Below, one piece after another: positions 10,439 to 21,257 of a stretch of DNA of 64,000 nt. Each line of letters opens with the position of its first letter. The first letter of the stretch is position 1. The position numbers and the translations under genes are program-made. The notes under the pieces were generated by a model. The model saw only the letters and a program-made list of their open reading frames with translations, had not been told where the DNA came from and did no database searches. This DNA is from an uncultured Nitrosospira sp. (lineage in GTDB: Bacteria; Nitrospirota; Nitrospiria; Nitrospirales; Nitrospiraceae): positions 1 to 64,000 of the forward strand of contig CAADGK010000099.1 in NCBI GenBank assembly GCA_900696515.1. Reading direction: 5' to 3'.

Positions 10439-11152
10439 CTAACCAAGCAACGTCTTCATTTCCTTGACGGCTTGCACGAGACCCACGAGGACCGCACGCG
10501 CGATAATGCTATGCCCGATGTTGTATTCGACGATTTCAGGAATATGGGTCAGCCGTTTGATATTACGGTAGTTCAGCCCATGTCCTGCGTTCACCCCGAT
10601 TCCGAGTTTATAGGCAAGTTTCGCGGCGAGGCTGATGGCCTCAAACTCGGTATCGGCTTCTTTCGAGCGCGTGGCATTGGCGTAGCGGCCGGTGTGCAGC
10701 TCGACAAAATCCACCGCTATTTTATGGGCGGCCTTGATCTGGGCCAAATCAGGATCAATGAAGACGCACACCGGGATTCCGCCATTCCGGAGCAAGTTCA
10801 CGATGTGCTGAATGCGTTCTCGCTCACCTACGACGTCGAGGCCCCCTTCCGTCGTCAGTTCCTGCCGTTTCTCCGGTACAAGCGTCACCAGATCCGGTTT
10901 GATAGTGAGGGCGATCTTTGCCATCTCAACGTCAGCTGCCATCTCAAGGTCGAGCTTCGTCCGAGAGATTTCACGAAGAAGATGAAGATCGCGATCCTGG
11001 ATGTGGCGCCGGTCTTCTCGAAGATGAACGACTAAACCATCAGCCCCTGCCAGTTCAACGAGAACGGCGGCTGCCAACGGATCGGGGTCGGTTCCACCGC
11101 GAGCCTGTCTCAAGGTCGCCACATGGTCGATATTCACGCCGAGCCGAGCCAT
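10439..11152 (-). CDS. pdxJ: Pyridoxine 5'-phosphate synthase
   Basis: MARLGVNIDHVATLRQARGGTDPDP; VNAGHGLNYRN; EYNIGHSIIARAV. Confidence 0.97.
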   Translation of the reverse strand: MARLGVNIDHVATLRQARGGTDPDPLAAAVLVELAGADGLVVHLREDRRHIQDRDLHLLREISRTKLDLEMAADVEMAKIALTIKPDLVTLVPEKRQELTTEGGLDVVGERERIQHIVNLLRNGGIPVCVFIDPDLAQIKAAHKIAVDFVELHTGRYANATRSKEADTEFEAISLAAKLAYKLGIGVNAGHGLNYRNIKRLTHIPEIVEYNIGHSIIARAVLVGLVQAVKEMKTLLG

Positions 11153-11440
11153 TTACCCTCCTTCACAGCGATGCCACTGGGTAAACTGAAAGACATGAGG
11201 CAGATGAGGGAGATAAACCCAGCGCTATTAGTAGCAGAAAGGGGGGAAAGGGGGCAAGAACGGTCTGAAGAGGGAAACGACCATCTCGGATCCATCGCCA
11301 TGAATGGGGAATCTCTAAAAACACGGGAAATTGACTGGGCTAGACCGCTCCATTAAAATAGGCGCTTCTTAAACTTCCACACTCGTTTGCCACAGCGAGT
11401 CGGGTGAGCATTCTCTCGTACGAACAGTCAAAGGAACTTC

Positions 11441-12637
11441 ATGGGGTTGGGCGACGGGTTTTATCGAATCAAGCGATTGCCTCCGTATGTCTTCGCGCAA
11501 GTTCAAGCGCTCAAGCTGGAGGCACGGCAGCGGGGTGAGGACATCATCGACTTCGGCATGGGGAATCCCGATCAACCCACGCCCGCGCACATCGTCGAAA
11601 AGATGATCGAGGCCGCTCGTAAAGCGAAGAACCATCGTTATTCCGCGTCACGAGGGATCACCAAGCTCCGGCATGCCATTTGCGGATGGTACAAGCGGAA
11701 CTACGACGTCGATCTCGACCCGGAGACGGAAGCGATCGTCACGATTGGGTCAAAGGAAGGCCTAGCCCACCTGGCCCTGGCCATGATCGGTCCTGGCGAT
11801 GTGGTACTGACCCCGACTCCGACCTATCCGATCCACATGTATAGCTTCATTATCGCCGGGGGCGAGGTTCGCGGCATAGAGCTCCGTCAGGACAGTGATT
11901 TTTTTGAAGACCTCACGCGTGTCTATCGGCAAACCTTTCCGAGGCCTAAGATTCTGGTGATCAATTTCCCGCACAACCCCACGACGGCGGTCGCTGATCT
12001 TGGATTTTTCAAGAAGATCGTGGCGTTTGCCAAGGAACACAATGTCATTGTCATCCATGACCTTGCGTATGCCGATCTGGTGTTTGACGGGTACAAGGCT
12101 CCGAGTTTTCTCCAAGTTCCAGGCGCAAAGGATTGCGGAGTAGAGTTTTATACCCTTTCCAAAGCCTACAATATGCCGGGCTGGCGCGTCGGGTTCTGTG
12201 TCGGTAATCGAGAGGTCGTCGGAGCCTTGGCGAAGATCAAAAGTTACCTCGATTACGGCATTTTCCAGCCCATTCAGATTGCGAGCGTGATTGCACTCAA
12301 CGGTCCACAGGACTGTGTCAAAGAAACCGTGCATCGATATCAAAAACGCCGCGATGTGTTGGTCGGCGGACTGAACCGGATCGGGTGGCAGGTCGCAAAG
12401 CCGTTGGCTACGATGTTTGTATGGGCGCGCATTCCTTTGCCGTATCGCCACATGGGGTCGTTGGAGTTTTCGAAACTCCTGCTCAAGGAAGCCAAAGTCG
12501 CGGTCTCGCCGGGGATCGGATTCGGCGAAGGGGGAGATGAGTACGTGCGGTTTGGACTGGTGGAGAATGAACACCGCACACGCCAAGCGGTGCGTGGAAT
12601 CCGCAAAGCCCTCAAGCTTGAGGGAGGCGAGGAATGA
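11441..12637 (+). CDS. alaC: PLP-dependent aminotransferase (AlaC/DapL-like class I)
   Basis: [37 protein letters not shown]-lysine motif; upstream of hom. Confidence 0.85.
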   Translation: MGLGDGFYRIKRLPPYVFAQVQALKLEARQRGEDIIDFGMGNPDQPTPAHIVEKMIEAARKAKNHRYSASRGITKLRHAICGWYKRNYDVDLDPETEAIVTIGSKEGLAHLALAMIGPGDVVLTPTPTYPIHMYSFIIAGGEVRGIELRQDSDFFEDLTRVYRQTFPRPKILVINFPHNPTTAVADLGFFKKIVAFAKEHNVIVIHDLAYADLVFDGYKAPSFLQVPGAKDCGVEFYTLSKAYNMPGWRVGFCVGNREVVGALAKIKSYLDYGIFQPIQIASVIALNGPQDCVKETVHRYQKRRDVLVGGLNRIGWQVAKPLATMFVWARIPLPYRHMGSLEFSKLLLKEAKVAVSPGIGFGEGGDEYVRFGLVENEHRTRQAVRGIRKALKLEGGEE

Positions 12638-13947
12638 AGTCTCGGATCGGAGTGGGGATCATCGGGTTCGGGACGGTCGGCACGGGCGTCGCCAAAACAC
12701 TGCTCAACAATACCGATCTCATCCGCCGAAGGGTCGGCGTGCCCATCGAAGTCGTTCGAGTGGCAGACCTGGATGTCGTCAAGGATCGCGGGGTGACGAT
12801 GGCTCCAGGGGTTCTCACGACCGATGCCAAGCAAGTGTTGTCGGATCCTGCTGTCGATATCGTGATCGAATTGATCGGCGGATACGATACGGCGAAGCGA
12901 ATCATAATGGAAGCCATCACTGCGGGGAAGCATGTCGCTACGGCGAATAAGGCGCTCCTGGCGCTGCACGGCGAAGAAATTTTTGCCGCCGCGACAAGGC
13001 ACGGTGTGGAACTGGGGTTTGAGGCCAGCGTGGGCGGCGGAATCCCCGTGCTTCGTGCATTGACGGAAGGGCTGGCCGGCAATAGGATCGAGTCCATTTA
13101 CGGCATCATCAACGGGACATCCAACTATATTTTGTCGAGAATGACCCGCGAAGGGCATGACTTCCAGGCGGTGCTCACGGAGGCCCAGCAGGCAGGCTAT
13201 GCGGAAGCGGATCCCACGTTCGACGTTGCCGGAGTCGATTCCGCGCACAAACTGGCCATTCTCGTGAATCTTGCGTACGGCACTCCCCTCAACTTCAAGG
13301 AAATTTATACGGAAGGGATCACGAACATCACGCCGACCGATATCGCGTACGCCAAACAGTTCGGTTGCACGATCAAGCTGTTGGGCATCGCGAAGTCTGT
13401 GAACGGAGCAATCGAAGCGCGGGTGCATCCCACGATGCTTCCGTCCACCTCGCCCATTGCACAAGTCGAAGATGTGTACAATGCCATTCAACTCGTCGGG
13501 GATGCCGTCGGCGATGTCGTGCTCTACGGGCGCGGGGCCGGATCCATGCCGACCGGAAGCGCGGTGGTCAGCGATGTGATCGCCATTGGGCGCAATATTC
13601 TCAAAGGGGCGATCGGGAGGGTGCCGGTTGCCTCCTTTCAACAGGATCATCGGCGACCGTTGCGGCTTCTGGCCATGGAAGAAATCAGCTCACTTTATTA
13701 TCTGCGGTTTACGGTGGTGGATCGGCCCGGAGTGTTGGCGCAGATCGCGGGGGAACTCGGGCGTTGCGGGATCAGCATCTCCTCGATGGTTCAACAAGGG
13801 CGACGAGAGGGACAGACTGTTCCTGTCGTCATTAAGACCCATATGGCCAAAGAGCGGGATGTGCAAACCGCGCTTCGGGAAATCAACAGGCAACCGTTCG
13901 TAGCCGAACCGACAAGACTGATCCGTGTGGAAGGCAGAGACGAATAA
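12634..13947 (+). CDS. hom: Homoserine dehydrogenase with C-terminal ACT domain
   Basis: [52 protein letters not shown]. Confidence 0.96.
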   Translation: MKSRIGVGIIGFGTVGTGVAKTLLNNTDLIRRRVGVPIEVVRVADLDVVKDRGVTMAPGVLTTDAKQVLSDPAVDIVIELIGGYDTAKRIIMEAITAGKHVATANKALLALHGEEIFAAATRHGVELGFEASVGGGIPVLRALTEGLAGNRIESIYGIINGTSNYILSRMTREGHDFQAVLTEAQQAGYAEADPTFDVAGVDSAHKLAILVNLAYGTPLNFKEIYTEGITNITPTDIAYAKQFGCTIKLLGIAKSVNGAIEARVHPTMLPSTSPIAQVEDVYNAIQLVGDAVGDVVLYGRGAGSMPTGSAVVSDVIAIGRNILKGAIGRVPVASFQQDHRRPLRLLAMEEISSLYYLRFTVVDRPGVLAQIAGELGRCGISISSMVQQGRREGQTVPVVIKTHMAKERDVQTALREINRQPFVAEPTRLIRVEGRDE

Positions 13948-13950
13948 CCG

Positions 13951-15009
13951 ATGAATCGTTGGCGAGGCGTCATAGAGGAATACCGTAAATTCCTCCCTGT
14001 TACGGAAAAGACCCCCATCATCAGCTTGGGAGAAGGAAATACCCCGCTGATTCGCGCCGCGCGATTGGCCAAGGCCATTGCGCCGGGGATTGAACTCTAT
14101 CTCAAGTTCGAAGGAGTCAATCCTACCGGATCGTTCAAGGATCGCGGGATGACCTTCGCTATCTCCAAAGCCGTGGAGGGCGGGGCTCGGGCCGTCATGT
14201 GTGCGTCGACGGGGAATACATCAGCATCCGCGGCCGCCTATGGAGCTCGGGCTGGGTTGTCGGTATACGTGTTGATCCCGGCCGGCAAAATCGCAATGGG
14301 GAAGTTGTCGCAGGCGATGATGCATCAGGCCACGGTCATTCAGATCGAGGGGAACTTTGATCAGGCTCTGACGCTTGTCAAGGACCTCTCGGCCTCACTT
14401 CGCATTGAGTTGGTGAACTCCGTAAACCCGTTCAGGATTGAAGGGCAGAAAACCGCCGCCTTTGAGGTTTGCGATCAGCTCGGCGATGCTCCGGCCGTTC
14501 ACGTCTTGCCGGTCGGAAACGCAGGGAATATCACGGCCTATTGGAAGGGCTATTCCGAATATCGTGCCGCCAGTCAGATCACGCGACTGCCCCGCATGAT
14601 GGGGTTTCAAGCGGCAGGTGCGGCGCCCATCGTATTGGGGAAGATCGTCGAGCAACCGCAAACCATTGCAACGGCCATTCGGATCGGCAATCCCGCGAGT
14701 TGGTCCTCGGCATTGAACGCTGTCGAGGAGTCCAGCGGCGCGATCGATATGGTGACGGACGAGGAGATTCTTCAGGCCTATACACTGGTGGCCTCCACGG
14801 AAGGGGTCTTCTGCGAGCCGGCCTCGGCTGCCTCAGTGGCCGGCGTGGCCAAGCTTCATCGCAGCAAGGTTTTACGGGAAGGTGACACGGTGGTATGCAC
14901 TCTGACGGGACACGGGCTGAAAGATGCCGATACCGCCATCTCCGTGTCCAAACAACCACTCACTGTCAAGGCGACGCGCGAGGATGTCGCCCGTTTATTG
15001 AACGTGTGA
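13951..15009 (+). CDS. thrC: Threonine synthase
   Basis: [34 protein letters not shown] motif. Confidence 0.96.
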   Translation: MNRWRGVIEEYRKFLPVTEKTPIISLGEGNTPLIRAARLAKAIAPGIELYLKFEGVNPTGSFKDRGMTFAISKAVEGGARAVMCASTGNTSASAAAYGARAGLSVYVLIPAGKIAMGKLSQAMMHQATVIQIEGNFDQALTLVKDLSASLRIELVNSVNPFRIEGQKTAAFEVCDQLGDAPAVHVLPVGNAGNITAYWKGYSEYRAASQITRLPRMMGFQAAGAAPIVLGKIVEQPQTIATAIRIGNPASWSSALNAVEESSGAIDMVTDEEILQAYTLVASTEGVFCEPASAASVAGVAKLHRSKVLREGDTVVCTLTGHGLKDADTAISVSKQPLTVKATREDVARLLNV

Positions 15010-15025
15010 AAGGCGTGTGGACTCG

Positions 15026-16231
15026 ATGAAATATGTGATCGTGCATGCCGGTGGAGTAGCGGACCACCCACAGGCAGAACTTAATGGTCGAACACCGCTG
15101 CAAGCGGCAACTACCCCCCACCTCGATCAGCTTGCGCAAACCGGAGAGCTGGGACAACTGGTCATACCGGGCGAGGGTATTCGCCACGGAGGCGGATTGC
15201 TCGGTGCGGCGATTCTCGGCTATGACCCGAAGAAATACTATCAAGGGCCAGGTCCGCTGGAAGCGGCAAGTCTGGGCGTCTCGGTGACGGAACACGACGT
15301 GGTCTATCGGTGCACGATGGTCACGCTGCGTCCGGAGGGCGGCAAGGGCGCGGAGATCAAGAAATTGGGGCCGAACGTCCTCATGGACGATGCGACCGCC
15401 GGCTTGATCGAAACCGAGGAGGCTCGTGAGCTGTTGGAAGCGATCAACGAACAGCTCGGGTCTGAAACCATTCAGTTCTATCCTGGCGCCGGTCATCGTC
15501 ATCTCATGGTCTGGGTCAATGGGAAGCCGCGGGCCATCTGTAACGATCCGCAATCCTTTCTCGGTCAATCCATCGCGGACGCCCTCCCCACAGGGGATGG
15601 GGCAGACATTCTCCGCAAGCTCATGGATGCCGCGCATGTGATCATGCGTGATCATCCGGTCAACGACGAACGGATTGCCGAGGGGAAGAAGCCGGCAAAT
15701 TGTGTGTGGCTGTGGGGGGAAGGGCGAGCCGTCATGTGGCCGAGCTTGACGGAAAAATACGACATCACCGGGGCTGTTGTGGCGACCAGCGATGTCTATC
15801 GTGGCGTCGGGATCTGCGCCGGCCTTGAGGCGGTCGATCCCGAACGACTCGCCGACGGCGATCTTCGCACCCGGGCGTCCGTGGCGCTGGCTGAGTTCGC
15901 CAAGAAAGATTTCGTGTATGTCCATGCGAGGTTGACGGACGAGATCATCCATGGCGCCGACATCAAGGCCAAGGTGCGCGCGATCGAAGAGTTGGATCAG
16001 CACTTAGTCGGTCCGCTTGTCGAAGGCCTGGCCAAACAAGGGCCCTATCGGTTCCTGGTCGTGTGTGAACATGGACGAGGGGCGAACGGTCAGCCGTTCT
16101 ATACGTTCGGCGAGGGAGGCAAGAAGGCCGGATCAGCCGGCCGTCGCTTCACCGAGGTGGATGCGCGGGCCTCCGAGATGCCGGCCCGTGATGCCACAAA
16201 ATTCGTCAACAAATTTTTCTCCAAAAGCTGA
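15026..16231 (+). CDS. ApgM-family 2,3-bisphosphoglycerate-independent phosphoglycerate mutase-like enzyme (possible alternative homoserine kinase)
   Basis: [15 protein letters not shown]...[14 protein letters not shown]; metalloenzyme-superfamily motifs; between thrC and lysC. Confidence 0.82.
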   Translation: MKYVIVHAGGVADHPQAELNGRTPLQAATTPHLDQLAQTGELGQLVIPGEGIRHGGGLLGAAILGYDPKKYYQGPGPLEAASLGVSVTEHDVVYRCTMVTLRPEGGKGAEIKKLGPNVLMDDATAGLIETEEARELLEAINEQLGSETIQFYPGAGHRHLMVWVNGKPRAICNDPQSFLGQSIADALPTGDGADILRKLMDAAHVIMRDHPVNDERIAEGKKPANCVWLWGEGRAVMWPSLTEKYDITGAVVATSDVYRGVGICAGLEAVDPERLADGDLRTRASVALAEFAKKDFVYVHARLTDEIIHGADIKAKVRAIEELDQHLVGPLVEGLAKQGPYRFLVVCEHGRGANGQPFYTFGEGGKKAGSAGRRFTEVDARASEMPARDATKFVNKFFSKS

Positions 16232-16236
16232 GCATC

Positions 16237-17460
16237 GTGGCGCTGATCGTTCAGAAATACGGTGGCACGTCGGTCGGGACGATCGAGCGCATCCGGCGGG
16301 TGGCCGATCGGGTCGAAAAAACCCATCGAGAAGGCAATCACGTCGTCGTTGTGCTGTCCGCGATGAGCGGGGAGACAGACCGTCTGATTAAACTTGCCCA
16401 CGAAGTGACCGCGAATCCCGATGATCGGGAGATGGACATGCTGCTCTCAACCGGAGAGCGGGTCACCATTGCCTTGTTGGCGATGGAATTGCGTGGCCGG
16501 GGCCTTGATGCCCGTTCCTTTACGGGGCGACAGGTGGGCATCATGACCGACAGCGCCCATACCAAGGCTCGGATCGCACGTGTGACGTCCGGACGGCTCC
16601 GCGAGGCTCTGGATCAAGGCGTCGTGCCTGTGGTGGCGGGCTTTCAAGGGATCAATGAACGGTCGGATGTGACGACGCTGGGCCGAGGTGGGTCCGATCT
16701 TTCCGCCGTTGCGGTGGCGGCGGCACTCAAAGCCGATCGCTGCATTATCTTCACCGATGTCGACGGGGTCTACACAGCTGATCCCAACATCGTCCCGGCA
16801 GCCAAACGCATCGACAAAATTTCCTATGAAGAGATGCTCGAAATGGCCAGTCTCGGCGCCAAAGTGCTGCAGACCAGATCGGTGGAATTCGCGGCCAAGT
16901 TCAACGTGCCGGTCGAAGTGAATTCCAGCTTCAAAGAAGGAAAGGGAACGCTCGTGACGAAGGAAGATACGGATATGGAAGCGGCGGCGGTCTCAGGAGT
17001 CACGGGAGACCGGAACCAGGCGAAGATCACGATTATCGGTGTCCCGGACAAGCCTGGTATTGCCGCCAGGATCTTTGGTCCTGTGGCAGAGGCGCATATC
17101 AATGTCGACATGATCATCCAGAACATCAGTCAGGCGGCCCTGACGGACCTCTCTTTTACCGTCCCCCGGGCGGATCTGAAGAAAGCCGTGCCGCTCATTC
17201 AAGGCGTGGCAAAGGACATCGACGCCAAGTCGGTTTCAGTCACGGAAGCCATTGCGAAAGTCTCGCTCATCGGCGTTGGCATGCGGTCACACTCCGGTGT
17301 GGCGGCTAAGATGTTCAACGTGCTGTCGCGCGAGGGGGTCAACATCATGATGATCAGCACGTCGGAGATCAAAATCTCCTGCGTGGTAGAAGAGAAGTAC
17401 CTCGAACTGGCCATGCGCTCCCTCCATTCGGCGTTCGGGCTGGATCAAGTGCAGTCCTGA
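16237..17460 (+). CDS. lysC: Aspartate kinase
   Basis: [33 protein letters not shown]; two ACT domains. Confidence 0.96.
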   Translation: MALIVQKYGGTSVGTIERIRRVADRVEKTHREGNHVVVVLSAMSGETDRLIKLAHEVTANPDDREMDMLLSTGERVTIALLAMELRGRGLDARSFTGRQVGIMTDSAHTKARIARVTSGRLREALDQGVVPVVAGFQGINERSDVTTLGRGGSDLSAVAVAAALKADRCIIFTDVDGVYTADPNIVPAAKRIDKISYEEMLEMASLGAKVLQTRSVEFAAKFNVPVEVNSSFKEGKGTLVTKEDTDMEAAAVSGVTGDRNQAKITIIGVPDKPGIAARIFGPVAEAHINVDMIIQNISQAALTDLSFTVPRADLKKAVPLIQGVAKDIDAKSVSVTEAIAKVSLIGVGMRSHSGVAAKMFNVLSREGVNIMMISTSEIKISCVVEEKYLELAMRSLHSAFGLDQVQS

Positions 17461-17695
17461 CGACAACCGGAACAAGCTCAGTAATCGTCCAAAACTGTTG
17501 GTCCGTAGCAGGGTGTCGTCTCCTCGCCATAACGCCGTTTCCTCACCCTACTAGCCGCTGTTCACTGGGTCCATCAGTAACATTTTCTCGAGGCACAGAG
17601 ATTCAAAGAGCGACAGAGAGGAGGATTTGACTCTGCCAAGAGCCTGGGCATGACGTCTCGACAGAAGAGCCCCTCTCCTGCTACCCTTTCTGCCC

Positions 17696-19345
17696 ATGGC
17701 TAAAAACACCAAACAATCACGTGTTTCCCGCACTGTCCGTGAACGGATTCCAGTTTCCGTGAACCAACCATCCACCGAACGGGCGGAGAAATTAGAAATC
17801 TATGACACCACATTGCGTGATGGCGCGCAGGCGGAAGACGTCAGTTTCTCTGCGGAAGACAAGGTGCTGATCGCGCAGAAGCTGGACAGTCTCGGCGTAC
17901 ATTTTATTGAAGGCGGATGGCCCGGCGCGAACCCGAAAGATATTGAATTCTTTCGGATGATCAAGACCATTCCTCTGAAGCATGCGGACGTGATCGCATT
18001 CGGGTCGACGAGAAAAGCCAGCAACACAGTCCGCAAGGATCCGAATCTTCAAGCGTTACTCGGCGCAGACACGAAGATCATCACGCTCTTCGGGAAGACC
18101 TGGTCGCTCCACGTCACCGATGCGCTTGGTATCTCCCTCCACAAGAATCTTGAGCTGATCGGCGACTCCATCGCTTATCTCCGCGGAAAAGGACGCCGCG
18201 TCTTCTACGATGCGGAGCATTTCTTCGACGGGTATAAGACCAACCCGGACTATGCGTTGCGCACGATCAGGAAAGCGGTGGAGTCGGGTGCGGAGCGAGT
18301 GATTCTTTGTGACACTAACGGGGGCGCGATGCCGTGGGAAATCCGTGAGATCTGCGGTGTGGTGCAGCGTGAGTGTGGGGTACCGCTCGGTATCCATGCC
18401 CATAACGATTGTGAAATGGCCGTGGCGAACTCCCTGGTGGCGATCGAGATGGGCATTCAGCAGGTACAGGGGACCATCAATGGCATCGGGGAGCGCTGCG
18501 GAAACGCCAACCTGTGCTCGATTATTCCGAATCTCGAGCTGAAAATGAAACGCCAGGCCTTGACCAATACCTTGAGCCATCTCAAGGATGTGTCCGGGTT
18601 TGTGACGGAAATTGCCAATCTCATGCCCAATAAGCATCAGCCGTATGTCGGAGATTCCGCGTTTGCCCATAAAGGCGGAGTGCACATTCACGCGGTCCTG
18701 AAGAACTCGGCTACCTATGAGCATATCGATCCGGCTCGCGTCGGCAATCGGCAGCGGATGTTGATCTCCGACTATGGAGGACGCAGCGGCCTGCTCGACA
18801 AAATCGAAGCCTATGGGATCAGGCTTTCGAAGAACCATGCCAAAGTCGATGAGCTGGTCCATACCTTGAAGGAACGGGAAAGCCAGGGCTATCAGTTCGA
18901 AGGGGCCGAGGGCTCATTTGAATTGTTGATGCGAAAGGCGATGGGGAGCCACACGTCGTCGTTTCGATTGCTCGGGTTTCGGGTGATCGTTGAGAAAAAA
19001 CAGGAGGATGGATCCCTGCTTTCCGAAGCGACGGTGATGGTCAAGGTCGGGGAGGCGGTCGAGCATACCGCGGCGATCGGGGCCGGGCCGGTCAATGCGC
19101 TGGATCATGCGTTACGCAAAGCCTTGGAAAAGTTTTATCCGCAGCTTCGAGAAGTGAAACTGCTCGACTACAAGGTCCGGGTGTTGGCGGCAAACCGGGG
19201 GACCGGATCAAAAGTTCGGGTCTTAATTGAGTCGGGTGATCACAAAGACAAATGGGGAACGGTGGGGGTCTCTGAAAATATCATTGAAGCGACATGGCAA
19301 GCTCTTGTCGATAGTATCGAATATAAGCTGCTGTCCAAAAACTAG
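17696..19345 (+). CDS. cimA: Citramalate synthase
   Basis: LEIYDTTLRDGAQAEDVSFSAEDKVLIAQKLDSLGVHFIEGGWPGANPKD; HAHNDCEMAVANS; C-terminal LeuA allosteric domain. Confidence 0.93.
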   Translation: MAKNTKQSRVSRTVRERIPVSVNQPSTERAEKLEIYDTTLRDGAQAEDVSFSAEDKVLIAQKLDSLGVHFIEGGWPGANPKDIEFFRMIKTIPLKHADVIAFGSTRKASNTVRKDPNLQALLGADTKIITLFGKTWSLHVTDALGISLHKNLELIGDSIAYLRGKGRRVFYDAEHFFDGYKTNPDYALRTIRKAVESGAERVILCDTNGGAMPWEIREICGVVQRECGVPLGIHAHNDCEMAVANSLVAIEMGIQQVQGTINGIGERCGNANLCSIIPNLELKMKRQALTNTLSHLKDVSGFVTEIANLMPNKHQPYVGDSAFAHKGGVHIHAVLKNSATYEHIDPARVGNRQRMLISDYGGRSGLLDKIEAYGIRLSKNHAKVDELVHTLKERESQGYQFEGAEGSFELLMRKAMGSHTSSFRLLGFRVIVEKKQEDGSLLSEATVMVKVGEAVEHTAAIGAGPVNALDHALRKALEKFYPQLREVKLLDYKVRVLAANRGTGSKVRVLIESGDHKDKWGTVGVSENIIEATWQALVDSIEYKLLSKN

Positions 19346-19377
19346 AGTATTTTCATAAGCATTCGCCAAATTTATTC

Positions 19378-19406
19378 TTGACAGGTGTCATAACCTCACG
19401 TAACTT
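19378..19406 (+). promoter_or_regulatory. Sigma70-type promoter candidate upstream of ihfA
   Basis: TTGACA (19378-19383), 17-nt spacer, TAACTT (19401-19406). Confidence 0.45.
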
Positions 19407-19483
19407 AAGACAAACTTACCGCAATGAGTGGACGGTTCCAGCGGAGAGTGCGGTGGGTGGTCGTCACGTAGAGGGGGGATGGC

Positions 19484-19759
19484 ATGAGAAAGGCGGATAT
19501 CGCTGAGGAAATTTTTAAGCAGGTCGGCATCTCGAAAAACGAAGCGGCTGATATCGTCGAATTCGTGTTAAATCTCCTCAAGTCGGTATTGCAGAAGGGA
19601 GAATCGGTTAAAATCGCAGGGTTCGGCAATTTTGTCGTACGGAGCAAAGGCGCCCGGAAGGGGCGCAACCCACGGACCGGAGAAGAGATTGGGATTACCC
19701 CCCGGCGAGTCGTTACATTTCGTCCAAGCCAGGTATTCAAGAAGTACGTCAATTCGTAA
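19484..19759 (+). CDS. ihfA: Integration host factor subunit alpha / HU-family protein
   Basis: MRKADIAEEIFKQVGISKNEAADIVEFVL; VKIAGFGNFVVRSKGARKGRNPRTGEEI. Confidence 0.9.
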   Translation: MRKADIAEEIFKQVGISKNEAADIVEFVLNLLKSVLQKGESVKIAGFGNFVVRSKGARKGRNPRTGEEIGITPRRVVTFRPSQVFKKYVNS

Positions 19760-19789
19760 GGCGACTTCACCCACATTGTCGACCGCACC

Positions 19790-20152
19790 GTGAGGCCGGT
19801 CATGGGAACTGAGCCCAGGCTGGGCAGCAAGGTTTTCTATAAGATCGGCGAGGTGAGTCGACTGACAAGGCTTCCCTCGTACGTACTCCGTTTCTGGGAA
19901 TCCCAATTCACATTTTTAAAGCCCAAGAAGAGTCGAGGGAATCAGCGACTGTATGTTCAACGCGATATTGAAACCGTCTTGCACATCAAGCGCATGCTGT
20001 ATGAAGAAGGGCATACGTTGGAGGGTGTGAAGCGGTATTGGGTTCGCCGTGGAAGGGCCACTACCCGCCGGCTGAGACCGAGAGAGATCGCCAAAAAGCT
20101 GAGGGGTGATCTCCAAGTCATTCTGAAGATCATCGATTCGCATTCATCATAA
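19790..20152 (+). CDS. MerR-family transcriptional regulator
   Basis: FYKIGEVSRLTRLPSYVLRFWESQF...RGNQRLYVQRDIETVLHIKRML. Confidence 0.9.
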   Translation: MRPVMGTEPRLGSKVFYKIGEVSRLTRLPSYVLRFWESQFTFLKPKKSRGNQRLYVQRDIETVLHIKRMLYEEGHTLEGVKRYWVRRGRATTRRLRPREIAKKLRGDLQVILKIIDSHSS

Positions 20153-20234
20153 ATCACAAAGAGACGGTGCATTTCACCGAAGACAATCACGAGAGAATCT
20201 GCGACAATCATCGACGCAAGAGTCGAGAACATGT

Positions 20235-20311
20235 CGGGGCGTAGCGCAGCCCGGTAGCGCACTCGCTTGGGGTGCGAGTGGTCGTGGGTTCAAATCCCGC
20301 CGCCCCGACCA
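20235..20311 (+). tRNA. tRNA-Pro (anticodon GGG)
   Basis: Cloverleaf: acceptor CGGGGCG/CGCCCCG, anticodon arm CTCGC-TTGGGGT-GCGAG, T-loop GGTTCAAATCC, encoded CCA. Confidence 0.96.
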
Positions 20312-20314
20312 ATG

Positions 20315-20400
20315 ATGTGAGACGTGACAGGTGAAACATTAGGCGTGTCGGAGTGAGACGAGACACTCTCCGGCCCCTCACACCTCACTCCTTACCGACG
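20315..20400 (+). repeat. Imperfect inverted-repeat element (copy A of a GTGAGRCGTGA / CCTCACRCCTCAC type element)
   Basis: gtgagacgtgacaggtg...gtgtcggagt...cccctcacacctcactccttaccg; resembles 51764-51840. Confidence 0.6.
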
Positions 20401-20408
20401 TAATTGGG

Positions 20409-20430
20409 AGCTGCCTCGGGCAGCTTTTTT
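20409..20430 (+). terminator. Rho-independent terminator-like hairpin
   Basis: agctgcc-tcg-ggcagct followed by a T tract; between tRNA-Pro and surE. Confidence 0.75.
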
Positions 20431-20444
20431 ATTGCAGTCCTTCC

Positions 20445-21257
20445 ATGCGTATCCTAGTGACCAACGACGACGGCATCCAGTCTCCAGGGATCGCGGCCTT
20501 GGCGCAAGCACTGGCTGCCATCGGAGAGGTGTGGGTTGTGGCTCCGGATCGTGAGCGCACCGCCGTCGCTCACGCCGTCACCCTCCACAAGCCATTGCGT
20601 GTTCATCGCGTAGCCCCCAGGACCTACAGCGTCAACGGGACGCCGGTCGATTGTGTGAATCTGGCCCTGCTCAAGGTGATGCCGAAACCTCCGGCCCTTG
20701 TCGTGTCCGGCATAAACAAAGGTGTCAACCTTGGAGATGATGTCATGTACTCGGGGACCGTCTCTGCGGCGATGGAAGGCACCATTCTTGGTGTGCCGTC
20801 ACTGGCGGTCTCACAGGAAGGGCAGGAGGTGTTTCGCTTCAATATCGGGGCGACGTATGCCGCTCGTGTTGCCAGGCTTGTGCTGGACCACGGTCTTCCC
20901 GAGGAAACCCTCTTGAACGTCAACATCCCGGATCTGATTTCGTCCAAGATTCGAGGAGTACGGATTACCCGTCTGAGCCGACGACGCTTTCATAATCCGA
21001 TCATTGAAAAATTGGACCCGCACGGGCGCACATACTATTGGATTGCCGGTAAGCGCATTTCATGGAGCCGCAGTAAGGATGCGGATCATGAGGCTGTTGA
21101 GGAAGGATATGTATCCCTCACGCCAATCCGTTTGGATAGCACTCACCACGAAGCAGTGGCTCAATTCAGAGCGTGGGAGGACGTGGTCGCAGGGCGAGGG
21201 CGCCCTGCCGTTGTCCCAAAGTCGAACCGTCGTTCATCGAAGCAGGTGGGGAAATGA
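20445..21257 (+). CDS. surE: 5'/3'-nucleotidase SurE
   Basis: MRILVTNDDGIQSPGIAALAQAL; VSGINKGVNLGDDVMYSGTVSAAMEG. Confidence 0.96.
   Translation: MRILVTNDDGIQSPGIAALAQALAAIGEVWVVAPDRERTAVAHAVTLHKPLRVHRVAPRTYSVNGTPVDCVNLALLKVMPKPPALVVSGINKGVNLGDDVMYSGTVSAAMEGTILGVPSLAVSQEGQEVFRFNIGATYAARVARLVLDHGLPEETLLNVNIPDLISSKIRGVRITRLSRRRFHNPIIEKLDPHGRTYYWIAGKRISWSRSKDADHEAVEEGYVSLTPIRLDSTHHEAVAQFRAWEDVVAGRGRPAVVPKSNRRSSKQVGK

Noticed and set aside
12340-13650. 436-aa minus-strand ORF antisense to alaC/hom
   Set aside because: Composition is His/Arg/Pro rich shadow translation of well-identified hom; no recognisable domain.
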